Source: CABQCM01 sp965145485
Lineage (GTDB): Bacteria; Bacillota; Clostridia; Oscillospirales; Acutalibacteraceae
Assembly (NCBI GenBank): GCA_965145485.1
Contig: CBCTCU010000018.1
Location: 1-49,756 of the forward strand
Direction of reading: 5' to 3'
Length of the DNA: 49,756 nt
Numbering within the stretch: position 1 is the stretch's first letter; the number at the start of each line of letters is the position of its first letter. Shown piece after piece: positions 17,412-25,616 of this stretch. Both the position numbers and the translations under genes were made by a program. The notes under the pieces are model-generated. The model had not been told where the DNA came from. It did no database searches and was given only the letters and a program-made list of their open reading frames with translations.

Positions 17412-19151
17412 TTGAAGCTGTATTTATCGGATATGACCTATCGCTATGAAATGGAAAACCTGTGCCGCCTGTTTTTCCCTTCCCAGGGCATCGAGGCCGA
17501 GCTGGGGGAATGCCCGCCGGGGGCACAGGGGCTTTGGGCCCAGGCGGCGCTGGCCGGAGACGGGCGGCTTGCGCGGTGCAGCGCCGGCGACGGCCAGCGC
17601 CTTTGGGAGGAGTCGCTGCCGGTCGACCCGGCTTTGGGCAAACGGGAGGCCGAGCGATGCCTGGGCGTGGCCCTCTACCGGGCCCTGAGCGCCATGACCG
17701 GGCTGATTCCCCAGTGGGGGATTCTGACCGGCGTGCGCCCGGTCAAGCTGTTTGAATCTCTTTCCAGAGAGCTGGGCGGCGGGGACCCCGCCCGCGGCGA
17801 CGCGCTGGCAGCCGATTACATGGCCGGCCAGCTTCTGGTGTCCAGGGACAAGATCGAGCTGTGCCGGCTCTCGGCCGAGGCTGAGCGGCGCTGCATTGAC
17901 AAACCGCGCTCGCCGGCGGGGGCGGATGGTCACCCTCCAAAATCGTGTGCCGGCGGGAATCCCCGGTCGGATGTATCCGTCCAGGCCCCGACTGACGGCC
18001 GGGAGGAGGGCGCCGGGACAAGGCAAAATTTCCACTCCACAGGGGTGGCGTCGGGCGAAGCCGCTGCGGGAGAAGTCCCATCCGCCCGGGCGCAGGACGC
18101 CCAGCCCTCCATGGACGGGATTTCCACCCGCGACTACAGCCTGTATGTCTCCATCCCCTTTTGCCCGACCCGGTGTGCTTACTGCTCCTTTGTGTCCCAT
18201 TCCATCGAACGGGCCGGTAAGCTGGTGCCCGATTACCTCGACTGTCTTGCAAGGGAGCTGGAGGCGGTCGCCCATTTCGCCGGTGATCGTGGGCTGCGTC
18301 TGAAAACCGTCTATGTCGGCGGGGGGACCCCCACCACCCTGTCGGCCGGCCAGTTGGAGGAGCTGCTCGACGTTATCGCGCAGTGGTTTGACCTTGGCTG
18401 CGCCCAGGAATTCACCGTCGAGGCTGGCCGGCCCGACACGGTCACACGCGAGAAGCTGCTTGCGCTGCGCCGCGGCGGCGTCACCCGTCTGGCTATCAAC
18501 CCACAGACCCTGGACGACCGGGTGCTCGAGGCCATCGGCCGCCGCCATACGGCCGCCCAGGCGCTCGAGGCGTTCGCGCTGGCGCGCGAATGCGGCTTTG
18601 ACAACATCAATATGGATCTCATTGCGGGGCTTCCCCTCGATTCGCTGGCCGGGTTTGAGCGTACCCTCGACGGGGTGCTCGCCCTGCGGCCGGAGGGGAT
18701 CACCGTGCACACCCTGTCCATCAAGCGCTCCGCCCGCATGTCGGCGCGCGACGGCGGCCCCCATGCCGGGACGCAATCCCCCCTGCCAGAGGCGGGAGGG
18801 TCGGATGAGGAGGTTGCGCTCATGCTCGATTTGGCCTCGAGAAAGCTGACGGCGGCCGGCTATCTTCCCTATTACCTCTACCGCCAAAGCAAGATGCGGG
18901 GCAATCTGGAAAACGTCGGCTGGTCCCTTCCCGGCCGGGAGGGGTATTACAACATCTACATGATGAACGAGCTGCACACTGTTCTGGCGGCCGGGGCCGG
19001 GGCGGTCACCCGCCTGAAGGACCCGCGCGGCGGGGACATCGAACGGGTCTTTAATTTCAAGTATCCCTACGAGTATATCTCCCGCTTTGACCAGATGCTG
19101 GGCCGTAAGCAGGCCATTGTCGATTTCTATCGCCGTCACAGGCTTCCATAG
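17412..19151 (+). CDS. hemZ: HemZ-type radical SAM protein (coproporphyrinogen dehydrogenase-like)
   Basis: HemZ belongs to the HemN-related radical SAM family. The cluster motif CPTRCAYC is at about 251-258, followed by VYVGGGTPTTL, INPQTLDD and NINMDLIAGLP. The preferred start is TTG at 17412, with AGGGG nine bases upstream. It gives the N-terminus MKLYLSDMTYRYE, which matches how these proteins usually begin. An ATG at 17358 would add 18 residues. Between about residues 164 and 235 there is a Pro/Gly/Ala-rich stretch absent from normal family members, inserted just before the radical SAM core. The enzyme's physiological role in anaerobes is uncertain despite the haem-related name. Confidence 0.88.
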   Translation: MKLYLSDMTYRYEMENLCRLFFPSQGIEAELGECPPGAQGLWAQAALAGDGRLARCSAGDGQRLWEESLPVDPALGKREAERCLGVALYRALSAMTGLIPQWGILTGVRPVKLFESLSRELGGGDPARGDALAADYMAGQLLVSRDKIELCRLSAEAERRCIDKPRSPAGADGHPPKSCAGGNPRSDVSVQAPTDGREEGAGTRQNFHSTGVASGEAAAGEVPSARAQDAQPSMDGISTRDYSLYVSIPFCPTRCAYCSFVSHSIERAGKLVPDYLDCLARELEAVAHFAGDRGLRLKTVYVGGGTPTTLSAGQLEELLDVIAQWFDLGCAQEFTVEAGRPDTVTREKLLALRRGGVTRLAINPQTLDDRVLEAIGRRHTAAQALEAFALARECGFDNINMDLIAGLPLDSLAGFERTLDGVLALRPEGITVHTLSIKRSARMSARDGGPHAGTQSPLPEAGGSDEEVALMLDLASRKLTAAGYLPYYLYRQSKMRGNLENVGWSLPGREGYYNIYMMNELHTVLAAGAGAVTRLKDPRGGDIERVFNFKYPYEYISRFDQMLGRKQAIVDFYRRHRLP

Positions 19152-19353
19152 CGGTTTTTATCCTCGCCCGCCCGGACGCACCGTACTGGGCGGCGCGGCA
19201 GCCTTTGGAACCATCGCGGGGCCGCCCGCTGACGATCGCCCCTTTTGCGTCGTGCTTCTACCGGGTAATATAGAGAATGCAGGCCGTCCGGCACATCCGC
19301 TGGGCGGCCGGTTCAATGAGCGCCGCCCGGCGGCGATGGAGCGCGGGGATAAC

Positions 19354-20139
19354 ATGTGGTATTCAAACGAACAGAAAAACAGGGCCCGCCAGCGGCGGCT
19401 GGGGCGGGTCTTTGGCGAAGCAAGCCCGCCGGTGTGGATCGCCGGGCCGTGCGCGGCGGAGAACGCCGGCATGATGGAAAAGACGGTGGAGTTTCTGGTA
19501 AAAAACGGCGTTACCATCGTGCGCGCGGGGGCTTATAAGCCAAGGACCTCAGCCGACGACTTTCAGGGGCTGGGGCAAGCCGCCCTCGAAATATTCCGCG
19601 AGATTCGCCGCCGGTACGGGGTGCGGATCGTATCCGAGGTGGTCGACGTGCGCCACATCGAGCCCATGAGCGGCTGCGTCGATATCCTGCAGGTCGGCGC
19701 GAGGAACATGTACAACTACGAGCTGCTTAAGGAGCTTGGCCGCGGCGCCATACCCGTACTGCTTAAAAACGGGATATCGGCCACGGTGGAGGAATTCCTC
19801 AAAGCGGCGGAATACATCCTGCGGGGAGGCAACGACCGCCTCGCGCTGTGCGAGCGGGGCGTTCGGGGGTTTGACTCCTACACCCGCAACGCGCTGGATA
19901 TCGCGCGGGTCGCCGGAATCCGTCAGGAGACCGATTTTCCGGTCATTGTGGATATCAGCCACTCCCTTGGGCGCAAGGATATAGCGCCCCCCGTGGCCAA
20001 GGCGGCTCTGGCCGCCGGGGCGGACGGCATTATGGTGGAGGTGCACCCCGCGCCGCCGCGCGCCCTTTCGGATGCGCGCCAGCAGATGAGCTTGCCGGAA
20101 TTTGAACGGCTTCTCAGCCTGACGTCCGGCGGGGTGTGA
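19354..20139 (+). CDS. aroF: 3-deoxy-7-phosphoheptulonate synthase (DAHP synthase, type I beta)
   Basis: This enzyme condenses phosphoenolpyruvate with erythrose 4-phosphate, the first step of the shikimate pathway. The 261 residues contain AGPCAAE, RAGAYKPRTS, VGARNM, LLKNGI and VDISHSLGRKD, the metal and substrate loops of the KDO8P-synthase-like class. No ACT or chorismate-mutase regulatory domain is attached, so allosteric control is not evident. The ATG at 19354 is preceded by GGGG at weak spacing. An open frame further upstream, including an ATG at 19336, is not supported by homology-like sequence. No other shikimate gene is adjacent. Confidence 0.92.
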   Translation: MWYSNEQKNRARQRRLGRVFGEASPPVWIAGPCAAENAGMMEKTVEFLVKNGVTIVRAGAYKPRTSADDFQGLGQAALEIFREIRRRYGVRIVSEVVDVRHIEPMSGCVDILQVGARNMYNYELLKELGRGAIPVLLKNGISATVEEFLKAAEYILRGGNDRLALCERGVRGFDSYTRNALDIARVAGIRQETDFPVIVDISHSLGRKDIAPPVAKAALAAGADGIMVEVHPAPPRALSDARQQMSLPEFERLLSLTSGGV

Positions 20140-20718
20140 GGGCAGGCTGCATTTTCTTTGGTCGGCTATGGCGACGGCCGTATCCCCCTGGCGTCTCCGG
20201 CGGCTGGCCAGCCCCCGACGATGCAAAGGACGCACCCGAGCCGAATGACGGCGCGCGCAGTCATAACCGCCGTTTCCAGCGGATGGGGAGCCCCATGGCG
20301 TTCCCATCTTTTTTTGACCGCTCTCGATGCCGGCGGGCCGAGACGTGCGCCGGCGTAAGGCGCGCCTCAGGTATGGCGGGACGCATCGTCGGCACAAAGC
20401 GCGTATGACGGTGAAAACAGGGTTGCGCTTTTCACCGTCTGTAACGGATTGAAATAGATTCCCCGCGCCAACCGTGGCGAATGGACGCATCGCCCCGCAC
20501 GGGAAGCGTTGTGTGCCGAACAGGAAACGTTGTGGGACGTGCGCTCGGACATGGCCGGTACCTTTGGCGCGGGGGCGGCGGTTTGCCCGACGTTGGTCTC
20601 ACGGCATGGCGTCACGATGCCGGAATGATCAGAAAGCCGAACGTTCGGCTGCGGCTGCGTTGCCATCTGTCACAACCGGAAAATTGTCCGCTCATTCCAG
20701 CATGAACTGTGGGTTTTG
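20140..20718. other. Long gap after DAHP synthase
   Basis: No gene with family character. GACGGTGAAAA (20407-20417) pairs with TTTTCACCGTC (20429-20439) around an 11-base loop. It is a stable hairpin without a T run that could mark the end of the aroF transcript. The rest is GC-rich spacer. Confidence 0.45.
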
Positions 20719-20747
20719 TTGACACGCCGCCTATTATCGCATAGAAT
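20719..20747 (+). promoter_or_regulatory. Strong sigma-A promoter for the uridine-kinase-like gene
   Basis: TTGACA (20719-20724), 17-base spacer, TAGAAT (20742-20747). The next gene starts at 21134, implying a leader of about 380 bases. Confidence 0.75.
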
Positions 20748-21045
20748 ACATTCGAGTATAATATTTGATATCATTTCTGTTTTCATTTTCTTCATCATCT
20801 TTCTGTTAAAGTAGGTTACAATAAAATAAGTTCTTTTGAGAGCCATGCGGCAGGGGATAGGCCGCCGCTCTGGTGCAAGGGGCGCGGGCCGATCTCATGG
20901 CAGGGCGCTGGAGCCTCCTACACGGGCCGCCGGGGATGGCAACTGCCCTAGAAAAGGCGGCTAATATTGCATCCGGCTGTCCTTCCGGCAGCAGAACAAT
21001 TGGGTTGGACACCGCCGCTGCCCCGGAATGATCCGAAACAATCCC

Positions 21046-21076
21046 GCCCCGGACCAGCATGGCCCGGGGCTGTTTT
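21046..21076 (+). promoter_or_regulatory. Possible attenuator hairpin in the leader
   Basis: GCCCCGG (21046-21052) pairs with CCGGGGC (21064-21070) and is followed by TGTTTT. It sits inside the presumed leader about 60 bases before the start codon, so it could act as a conditional terminator. No known riboswitch or T-box motif was seen upstream of it. Confidence 0.4.
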
Positions 21077-21133
21077 CCCGGCGGTATCCCGGCCGGTTAT
21101 CAGTACCCTTTTAGGGAAAGGAACGAATGTAGT

Positions 21134-22054
21134 ATGCCAAACAATTTAGTGGAGCTGAGCAACATCAACCGTCTGGCGGCCGAAGACCCCGCCGGGTGGG
21201 TTGGCCGGGTGGAGCGCGCCTACGACGAGGCGTTGGATCAAACGGCCGCGCGCATTCAAAGCGGCGGCCAGCGCATCGTCATGCTCGCGGGGCCGTCCGG
21301 CTCGGGCAAAACCACCACCGCCAACCTGCTATCGCGCCATCTTATCGCGCATGGGGCGCAGGCGGCGGTCATCTCGCTCGACGACTTTTATCTCAATCCA
21401 CAGGATATGCCAAAAATGGACGACGGTTCTCCCGATTTTGAGTCGGTCCATTCCCTTGATCTCGACCACCTTCACCGCTGCCTTTGCGACCTGTTGGAGA
21501 CGCGCCGCTGTGAGCTTCCGGTCTTCGACTTTATTACCCACCGCATCGAGGGGCAGACCCGCCCGCTGGAGCTGGGCGAGGGCGATGTGGTGATTTTTGA
21601 GGGTCTGCACGCCCTCAACCCGCTCATTTGCGACCGATTGCCGGCCCATGAGCTCTGCCGGCTGCATGTGCACGTTGGCCATAGCGTCCAAAAAGAGGGC
21701 GAGACGCTGCTCAGCGCCAGGGATTTGCGGCTGGTGCGCCGCCTGATCCGGGACCACCGTTTTCGCAATTCCACCCCCTCCAACACCCTGGCGATGTGGA
21801 AAGGGGTGGTGCGTGGGGAAGAGCGCTATCTCAGGCCCTTTGAGCACACGGCCAGTATCTCGGTGGATTCCTTTCATGGTTATGAGCCCTGCGTCTTTCG
21901 CGCCCCCTTTCTGGAGCTGCTCGAGCAGGTCGACGCCTCCGACGCCAACTATCCCCTGATGGAACGGGTGGGCAAGGCCCTGGCCCAGTTTGAGCCTCTG
22001 CCGATGGAGGCAGTGCCCGCCAACTCCCTGCTGCGGGAGTTTATTGGGAAATAG
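21134..22054 (+). CDS. Uridine kinase-like P-loop kinase (phosphoribulokinase/uridine kinase family)
   Basis: A 306-residue cytoplasmic NTPase. The Walker A motif GPSGSGKTTTA starts at residue 53, followed by ISLDDFY, the substrate-binding block of uridine kinases, and VVIFEGLHALNP as the Walker B region. FDFITHRIEG resembles the nucleoside pocket. The C-terminal half is longer than in classical Udk and resembles the clostridial subgroup often called nucleoside kinase, where uridine as substrate is not certain. GGGAAAGGAA lies upstream of the ATG. It appears to be a single-gene transcript with its own promoter and a strong terminator about 250 bases downstream. Confidence 0.85.
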   Translation: MPNNLVELSNINRLAAEDPAGWVGRVERAYDEALDQTAARIQSGGQRIVMLAGPSGSGKTTTANLLSRHLIAHGAQAAVISLDDFYLNPQDMPKMDDGSPDFESVHSLDLDHLHRCLCDLLETRRCELPVFDFITHRIEGQTRPLELGEGDVVIFEGLHALNPLICDRLPAHELCRLHVHVGHSVQKEGETLLSARDLRLVRRLIRDHRFRNSTPSNTLAMWKGVVRGEERYLRPFEHTASISVDSFHGYEPCVFRAPFLELLEQVDASDANYPLMERVGKALAQFEPLPMEAVPANSLLREFIGK

Positions 22055-22301
22055 AGCCATGCCGCCCTGGCGGGAGGGGTGCTGCCGCACCCCATGCGCC
22101 TGAAATTGGGCATTTTCCATACATCGTCTTCCGGCGAATGGGTTCCGCTGAACGCGGCTTCATTCTCATGACCTGCGGCGCAATCGGACAGGACGGCTGG
22201 ATGCGCCGGCTTCCCGCGCCGGGCGGATCGCCGCCAAAAGGCGAGCCGGTTTGCGTAACCACGCCATACACAAAAAGCGCGCGCCATCAGAAACTTTCTA
22301 T

Positions 22302-22336
22302 GAGGGACGGCGGACAGCCGTCCCTCTTTTTGTTTT
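22302..22336 (+). terminator. Strong intrinsic terminator
   Basis: GAGGGACGGC (22302-22311) pairs perfectly with GCCGTCCCTC (22317-22326) around GGACA, then TTTTGTTTTT. It ends the uridine-kinase-like transcript. The 247 bases between the gene and this hairpin show nothing recognisable. Confidence 0.9.
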
Positions 22337-22439
22337 TAAAATCATGCGTTTACCCGCGAGTTTTGGGTTAGGGAAAGCACCCGCCCGGCCTGTGGATCGA
22401 GGCCGCAACAAAGCTGGCGCAACCAGCAAGGAATGCGCG

Positions 22440-22675
22440 GATGGCGAACGGCAGGTTCTCCACGTATAAGGTCACTGTCAGGACACAGATCGCCCGACGG
22501 CGGGCTGTGCGGCAAGCGATGCAGGTGAAAATCCCGGTGCGGTTAGAGACGCCTTTGGTTACCAGGCCATGATATCGCCAGCGCAAGCCACCGGGCTTGG
22601 CCCGGTGGCTATGACGAGCCTGGCCGCCGGTAAAGCGGGCTAGATCGCCGATGCAGCAGGGGTCAGACTGTTTTT
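22440..22675 (+). other. Candidate structured RNA
   Basis: Gene-free segment with nested pairing. AGCCACCGGGC (22586-22596) pairs perfectly with GCCCGGTGGCT (22600-22610) around TTG. Outside it CCAGGC (22562-22567) pairs with GCCTGG (22618-22623). A TTTTTT run follows near 22670. Blocks such as GGTGAAAATCCCGGTGCGG look conserved-RNA-like, but the segment fits no RNA family I can name. Strand is assigned from the T run only. Confidence 0.35.
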
Positions 22676-22739
22676 TGTGAAAAATCAAGATGAAGCTTAT
22701 AATGCGATAATTTATTACAAAATTTTAACTATTTTTTGG

Positions 22740-22768
22740 TTGACATTAATAAAATATAGAACTATAAT
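22740..22768 (+). promoter_or_regulatory. Consensus sigma-A promoter
   Basis: TTGACA (22740-22745), 17-base spacer, TATAAT (22763-22768), a full match, in AT-rich surroundings. It drives the small frameshifted gene and probably the lipoprotein gene after it. Confidence 0.88.
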
Positions 22769-22802
22769 GAAGTAAACTGTTAAGTCCTAGGAATTTACCA
22801 AG

Positions 22803-23130
22803 ATGGGCTTCCTCGGTCGTTTATCATCCAGGGGATATTTGCGGCAATTCCTTTGCAAAAGTGCAGATGTCACATTTACCGTTGGGGGCCCTATCGCGGG
22901 AAAACGGCGTATCCAACCACACCAGTGGCACAGTGACGGTTTCCCCTTACCAAAACTGCGATCTGTATCTATATTCCCCATCGGGGGTGCAGTACGATTC
23001 CCGGCTGAATATGAGCTCGACCGAAATGATTTACCGGGATAACCTGCCATACGGTGTGTATGACGTCCAGCTGCACAAGAGGGACGGCAATACCAGCCGC
23101 ACCATTTGGTTTGGCATCGCCTGGTATTAA
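22803..23130 (+). pseudogene. Small beta-rich protein gene split by an apparent frameshift
   Basis: Translation from the ATG at 22803 (weak AGGAA upstream) reads into ADVTFTVGGP, after which the frame loses character. The +1 frame then gives a coherent protein, SGTVTVSPYQNCDLYLYSPS and onward, ending YDVQLHKRDGNTSRTIWFG. The frames would join if the GGGGG run near 22887 had one G fewer. Alone, the second frame is open as an 89-codon ORF from ATG 22861, but that ATG has no ribosome site. It lies 35 bases after a consensus promoter and upstream of a lipoprotein gene. It is either a recent frameshift, a sequencing error or recoding. The family is not recognised. Confidence 0.5.
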
Positions 23131-23167
23131 CCGGACGCCCCACATTATTTGGAAAGGAGTGAACGAT

Positions 23168-23983
23168 ATGAGTTGCGAAAGAAATATATGGAAGGTTTTA
23201 GCTTTGGCGGTGTCGCTGGCCTGCGCGGTTTCGTTGGTTGGCTGCCAGCGTCAGGCACAGCCGTCGGGCGATTTGACCCAGCCGGATTCCAGCGCATCCC
23301 AATTGGTCGAATCTGCATCCTCTCTCACCGAGTCCGCCGCTTCCCAGCCGCCCTCCTCGTCCGACAGCGGGGAAACATCCCAGTCCTCCAGCCAGGAAGC
23401 CGAAGGCGCCGGCAGCTCGCAGACCGTTGATTCGTCGTCCAGCCAGCAGGCGTCCTCAGAGGCTGCCTCTCAGCCTTCCTCCTCGCAGGAGGCCGCCAGT
23501 GAAAGCCAAACCCCTTCCATTCCCTTTACGCTGGTGGAATATTTTGATGCTGGTGGTGTTTTTCATTCCCCGGACGATCCCTTGCATATGAGTAGCCAAG
23601 CACAGATAATCACCGAACCGTCGGGCCTTGAGGGATGTGATATCCAAAATAAAGAGCGATACGACGATGCTTTTTTTAACGAGAGCGCCCTATTGTATTT
23701 AGAATTACCTTACGGCCATATCGGCTCCCATGAACGGGTGAACCGGCTGATCCCATCCGGCCAGCAGCTGATTGTGGATTATACCACTTTCCATCCCTCG
23801 ATAGTTGCTGATGCTTGTACTACGAACGTCATTCTCCTGGAGGTCAGCAAATCCGATCTGAAGGGTATTACGCAAGTCGTTTTGCAGGCGCATAAAATTG
23901 TGTGGTATGCTGATGACCCGGAGCCGGAGGGCTGGAATCCCTGGGAATATACGAATTCACAATCGGGCACCGCGTCGTCCTAG
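23168..23983 (+). CDS. Ser-rich lipoprotein of unknown function
   Basis: A 271-residue protein with a signal peptide and lipobox LVGC, making Cys26 the likely lipidated residue, so it should sit on the outer face of the membrane. Residues about 30-115 are a low-complexity Ser/Gln/Ala/Glu linker that would hold the C-terminal domain (about 118-260) away from the membrane. The C-terminal domain has many acidic and aromatic residues and ends DPEPEGWNPWEY. I recognise no family. AAAGGAG is well placed before the ATG. It follows the frameshifted small beta-rich gene by 37 bases and probably shares its promoter. Confidence 0.8.
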   Translation: MSCERNIWKVLALAVSLACAVSLVGCQRQAQPSGDLTQPDSSASQLVESASSLTESAASQPPSSSDSGETSQSSSQEAEGAGSSQTVDSSSSQQASSEAASQPSSSQEAASESQTPSIPFTLVEYFDAGGVFHSPDDPLHMSSQAQIITEPSGLEGCDIQNKERYDDAFFNESALLYLELPYGHIGSHERVNRLIPSGQQLIVDYTTFHPSIVADACTTNVILLEVSKSDLKGITQVVLQAHKIVWYADDPEPEGWNPWEYTNSQSGTASS

Positions 23984-24273
23984 ACGGGATTCATTCCGGT
24001 CAAGCTTATGTGCTGCGAGCGGACTCTCAAGCCCGCCGGCGTCCAAAAGGGCGGCCTGCGGATATCTTTCCTCTGAAATCCGGGGCGTCCGTTCGGCACG
24101 AGAGCTTTGGGGCAGCCGGATCTTTTGTAAGCATCGTTTGGATCTAACCGGACAATTATCGAACAATATATCCTGGAGAGGAAAAACAGGATATGATGGA
24201 AAATAAGCCGATCGCAAACGATTACGAATGCCCTTTCCGGGGCATTCAAACGTGAAACCATAACAAACCAAGC

Positions 24274-24322
24274 AAAGGGAAAGCCAGCGTCTTATAGGCG
24301 CTGGCTTTCCCTTTGCCCTTTT
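24274..24322. terminator. Strong terminator between lipoprotein and XRE genes
   Basis: AAAGGGAAAGCCAGCG (24274-24289) pairs with CGCTGGCTTTCCCTTT (24299-24314), followed by GCCCTTTT. It lies between convergent genes and can serve both. The rest of 23984-24358 shows nothing else. Confidence 0.88.
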
Positions 24323-24358
24323 CGGTTTTCCCAGGCGTCCACTTTACGAGTGTCTGAA

Positions 24359-24724
24359 CTACTGATTTGTTTCGCTCACCAATTTTTTAGCCGGCTCCTG
24401 CGCCTTGACGAATTGTTTCATCACCTCAAACAGGATGGCTTCCTGTTCGGGCGATATTTGGCGCACAATTTCGATAAACTCCGACTCTTTTTCATTGAGC
24501 ATATAGCGCTCGGCCGATTTGACCGGATAGGGTATCTCGTTGTTGCAAATCAGGTAATCAATCGACACGCCAAAAAAGTTCGCCAGTTTGATGAGCATCG
24601 TGATATCGGGCTCATAGATGTTATTCTCATAACTGTTGATGGAAGACTGGGAGCTTCCAACCGCTTTGGCCAAGGCTTGTTGACTGATGTGCTTTTGTTT
24701 ACGCAGTTCTTTTAAGCGCAGCAT
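24359..24724 (-). CDS. XRE-family HTH transcriptional regulator
   Basis: A 121-residue DNA-binding protein. The Cro/C1-type HTH covers about residues 3-58, with LRKQKHISQQALAKAVG and SSQSSINSYENN as the two core helices. The C-terminal 50 residues are helical and Glu/Lys-rich and may mediate dimerisation. The ATG at 24724 is preferred, with GGTGAG upstream; two GTG codons lie 9-12 bases further upstream in frame. It is a single gene, convergent with the lipoprotein gene, with its own promoter. The target is unknown. Confidence 0.85.
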   Translation of the reverse strand: MLRLKELRKQKHISQQALAKAVGSSQSSINSYENNIYEPDITMLIKLANFFGVSIDYLICNNEIPYPVKSAERYMLNEKESEFIEIVRQISPEQEAILFEVMKQFVKAQEPAKKLVSETNQ

Positions 24725-24759
24725 CCATCTCACCACTTTCTGCAGAACATCTTGAGCTT

Positions 24760-24789
24760 ATTATACCAAAATTAACCAGTATTGTACAA
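24760..24789 (-). promoter_or_regulatory. Promoter of the XRE regulator gene
   Basis: On the minus strand TTGTAC (24784-24789), 18-base spacer, TATAAT (24760-24765). The -35 overlaps the palindrome TTGTACAA, a possible autoregulatory site. The remaining AT-rich gap to 25162 contains no convincing gene. Confidence 0.6.
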
Positions 24790-25162
24790 CAAGATTACGT
24801 GATAATTTTCCTCATTATTCGACAAAATAAACCGTAAAATGAATTGATTTGGCATAATAGAAGGAAAGATGGTCGAAAAACGGAAAAATTCTGACGTCTT
24901 ACCTATTTTTTGATGAAGTCGGGAGGGCATAATAATAGCGTTGCTTATTTTCACTAAAATGGTAATTATTTCTGAAGCTGAACAACGGTGGCGCAGCGAG
25001 ACGATGTCGCTCACATCTGTCTAGGCTACCAAAGTTGATATATCGCACCCTTCTTTTTTACATAAAACGGGCATCATATAAGGAATCGGCAATACCGTTC
25101 GCTGTAAATTTCCCATCATTTGTTTAGTATAAACAGATCCCGTAAAAGAAAGGAGGTTGCGT

Positions 25163-25396
25163 ATGTCAAAGCAGGATTTATCGCTCCAGCAGATTCAAAC
25201 CATGCGGGAGAATCTGCGCATCTTACGGCAGTCGCGGGGATGGAGCATCGAAGAGCTGGCAGTCCGCTCTTCTCTCCCGGCCGATGAGCTTAGGGCCATC
25301 GAGCAAGGGGGAGACTTTAGTATGGGCTGCCTCAAGCCGCTGTGCGATCTGTACGAAGTGGAGCCAGTCGAGTTGTTCGGCCCAATGACGCCCTGA
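25163..25396 (+). CDS. Small XRE-type HTH protein
   Basis: A 77-residue protein that is almost only a Cro/C1-type helix-turn-helix: LRILRQSRGWSIEELAVRSS then LPADELRAIEQG, with a C-terminal LCDLYEVEPVELFG typical of small XRE regulators. AAAGGAGG lies eight bases before the ATG. A strong terminator follows directly, so it is monocistronic. It is divergent from the other XRE gene 440 bases away; whether they are linked in function is unknown. Confidence 0.82.
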   Translation: MSKQDLSLQQIQTMRENLRILRQSRGWSIEELAVRSSLPADELRAIEQGGDFSMGCLKPLCDLYEVEPVELFGPMTP

Positions 25397-25400
25397 CCGG

Positions 25401-25440
25401 AAATCGCGGGGGAATCTATGATTCCCCCGCGATTTCGTTT
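25401..25440 (+). terminator. Intrinsic terminator after the small HTH gene
   Basis: AAATCGCGGGGGAAT (25401-25415) pairs perfectly with ATTCCCCCGCGATTT (25421-25435) around CTATG, then CGTTT. Confidence 0.85.
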
Positions 25441-25616
25441 GATCGGATACGTGCGCTGCTGGGCATCCGCCGGCCTTCCTATCGTCCAATCCCCGTCCCG
25501 TCTAAATTTTTCCACATGTGCGTTCACCAAGTCCGCCCCCACCTCATATAGTATCAATGACACTCCATTTTTTACTGGCCTGAGAACGGCAGGATACATA
25601 ACATACGAAAGGATGA

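Noticed and set aside
20748..21133. T-box or purine riboswitch before the uridine-kinase-like gene
   Set aside because: No T-box sequence, specifier stem or purine aptamer core was found; only a simple terminator-like hairpin is supported.
22440..22675. Cobalamin riboswitch
   Set aside because: A GGTG...AAATCCC-like stretch is present, but the B12-box and the rest of the conserved core are missing and no B12-related gene follows.
24772..25014. 80-codon minus-strand ORF upstream of the XRE gene
   Set aside because: AT-rich, overlaps the XRE promoter, lacks a ribosome site and protein-like character.
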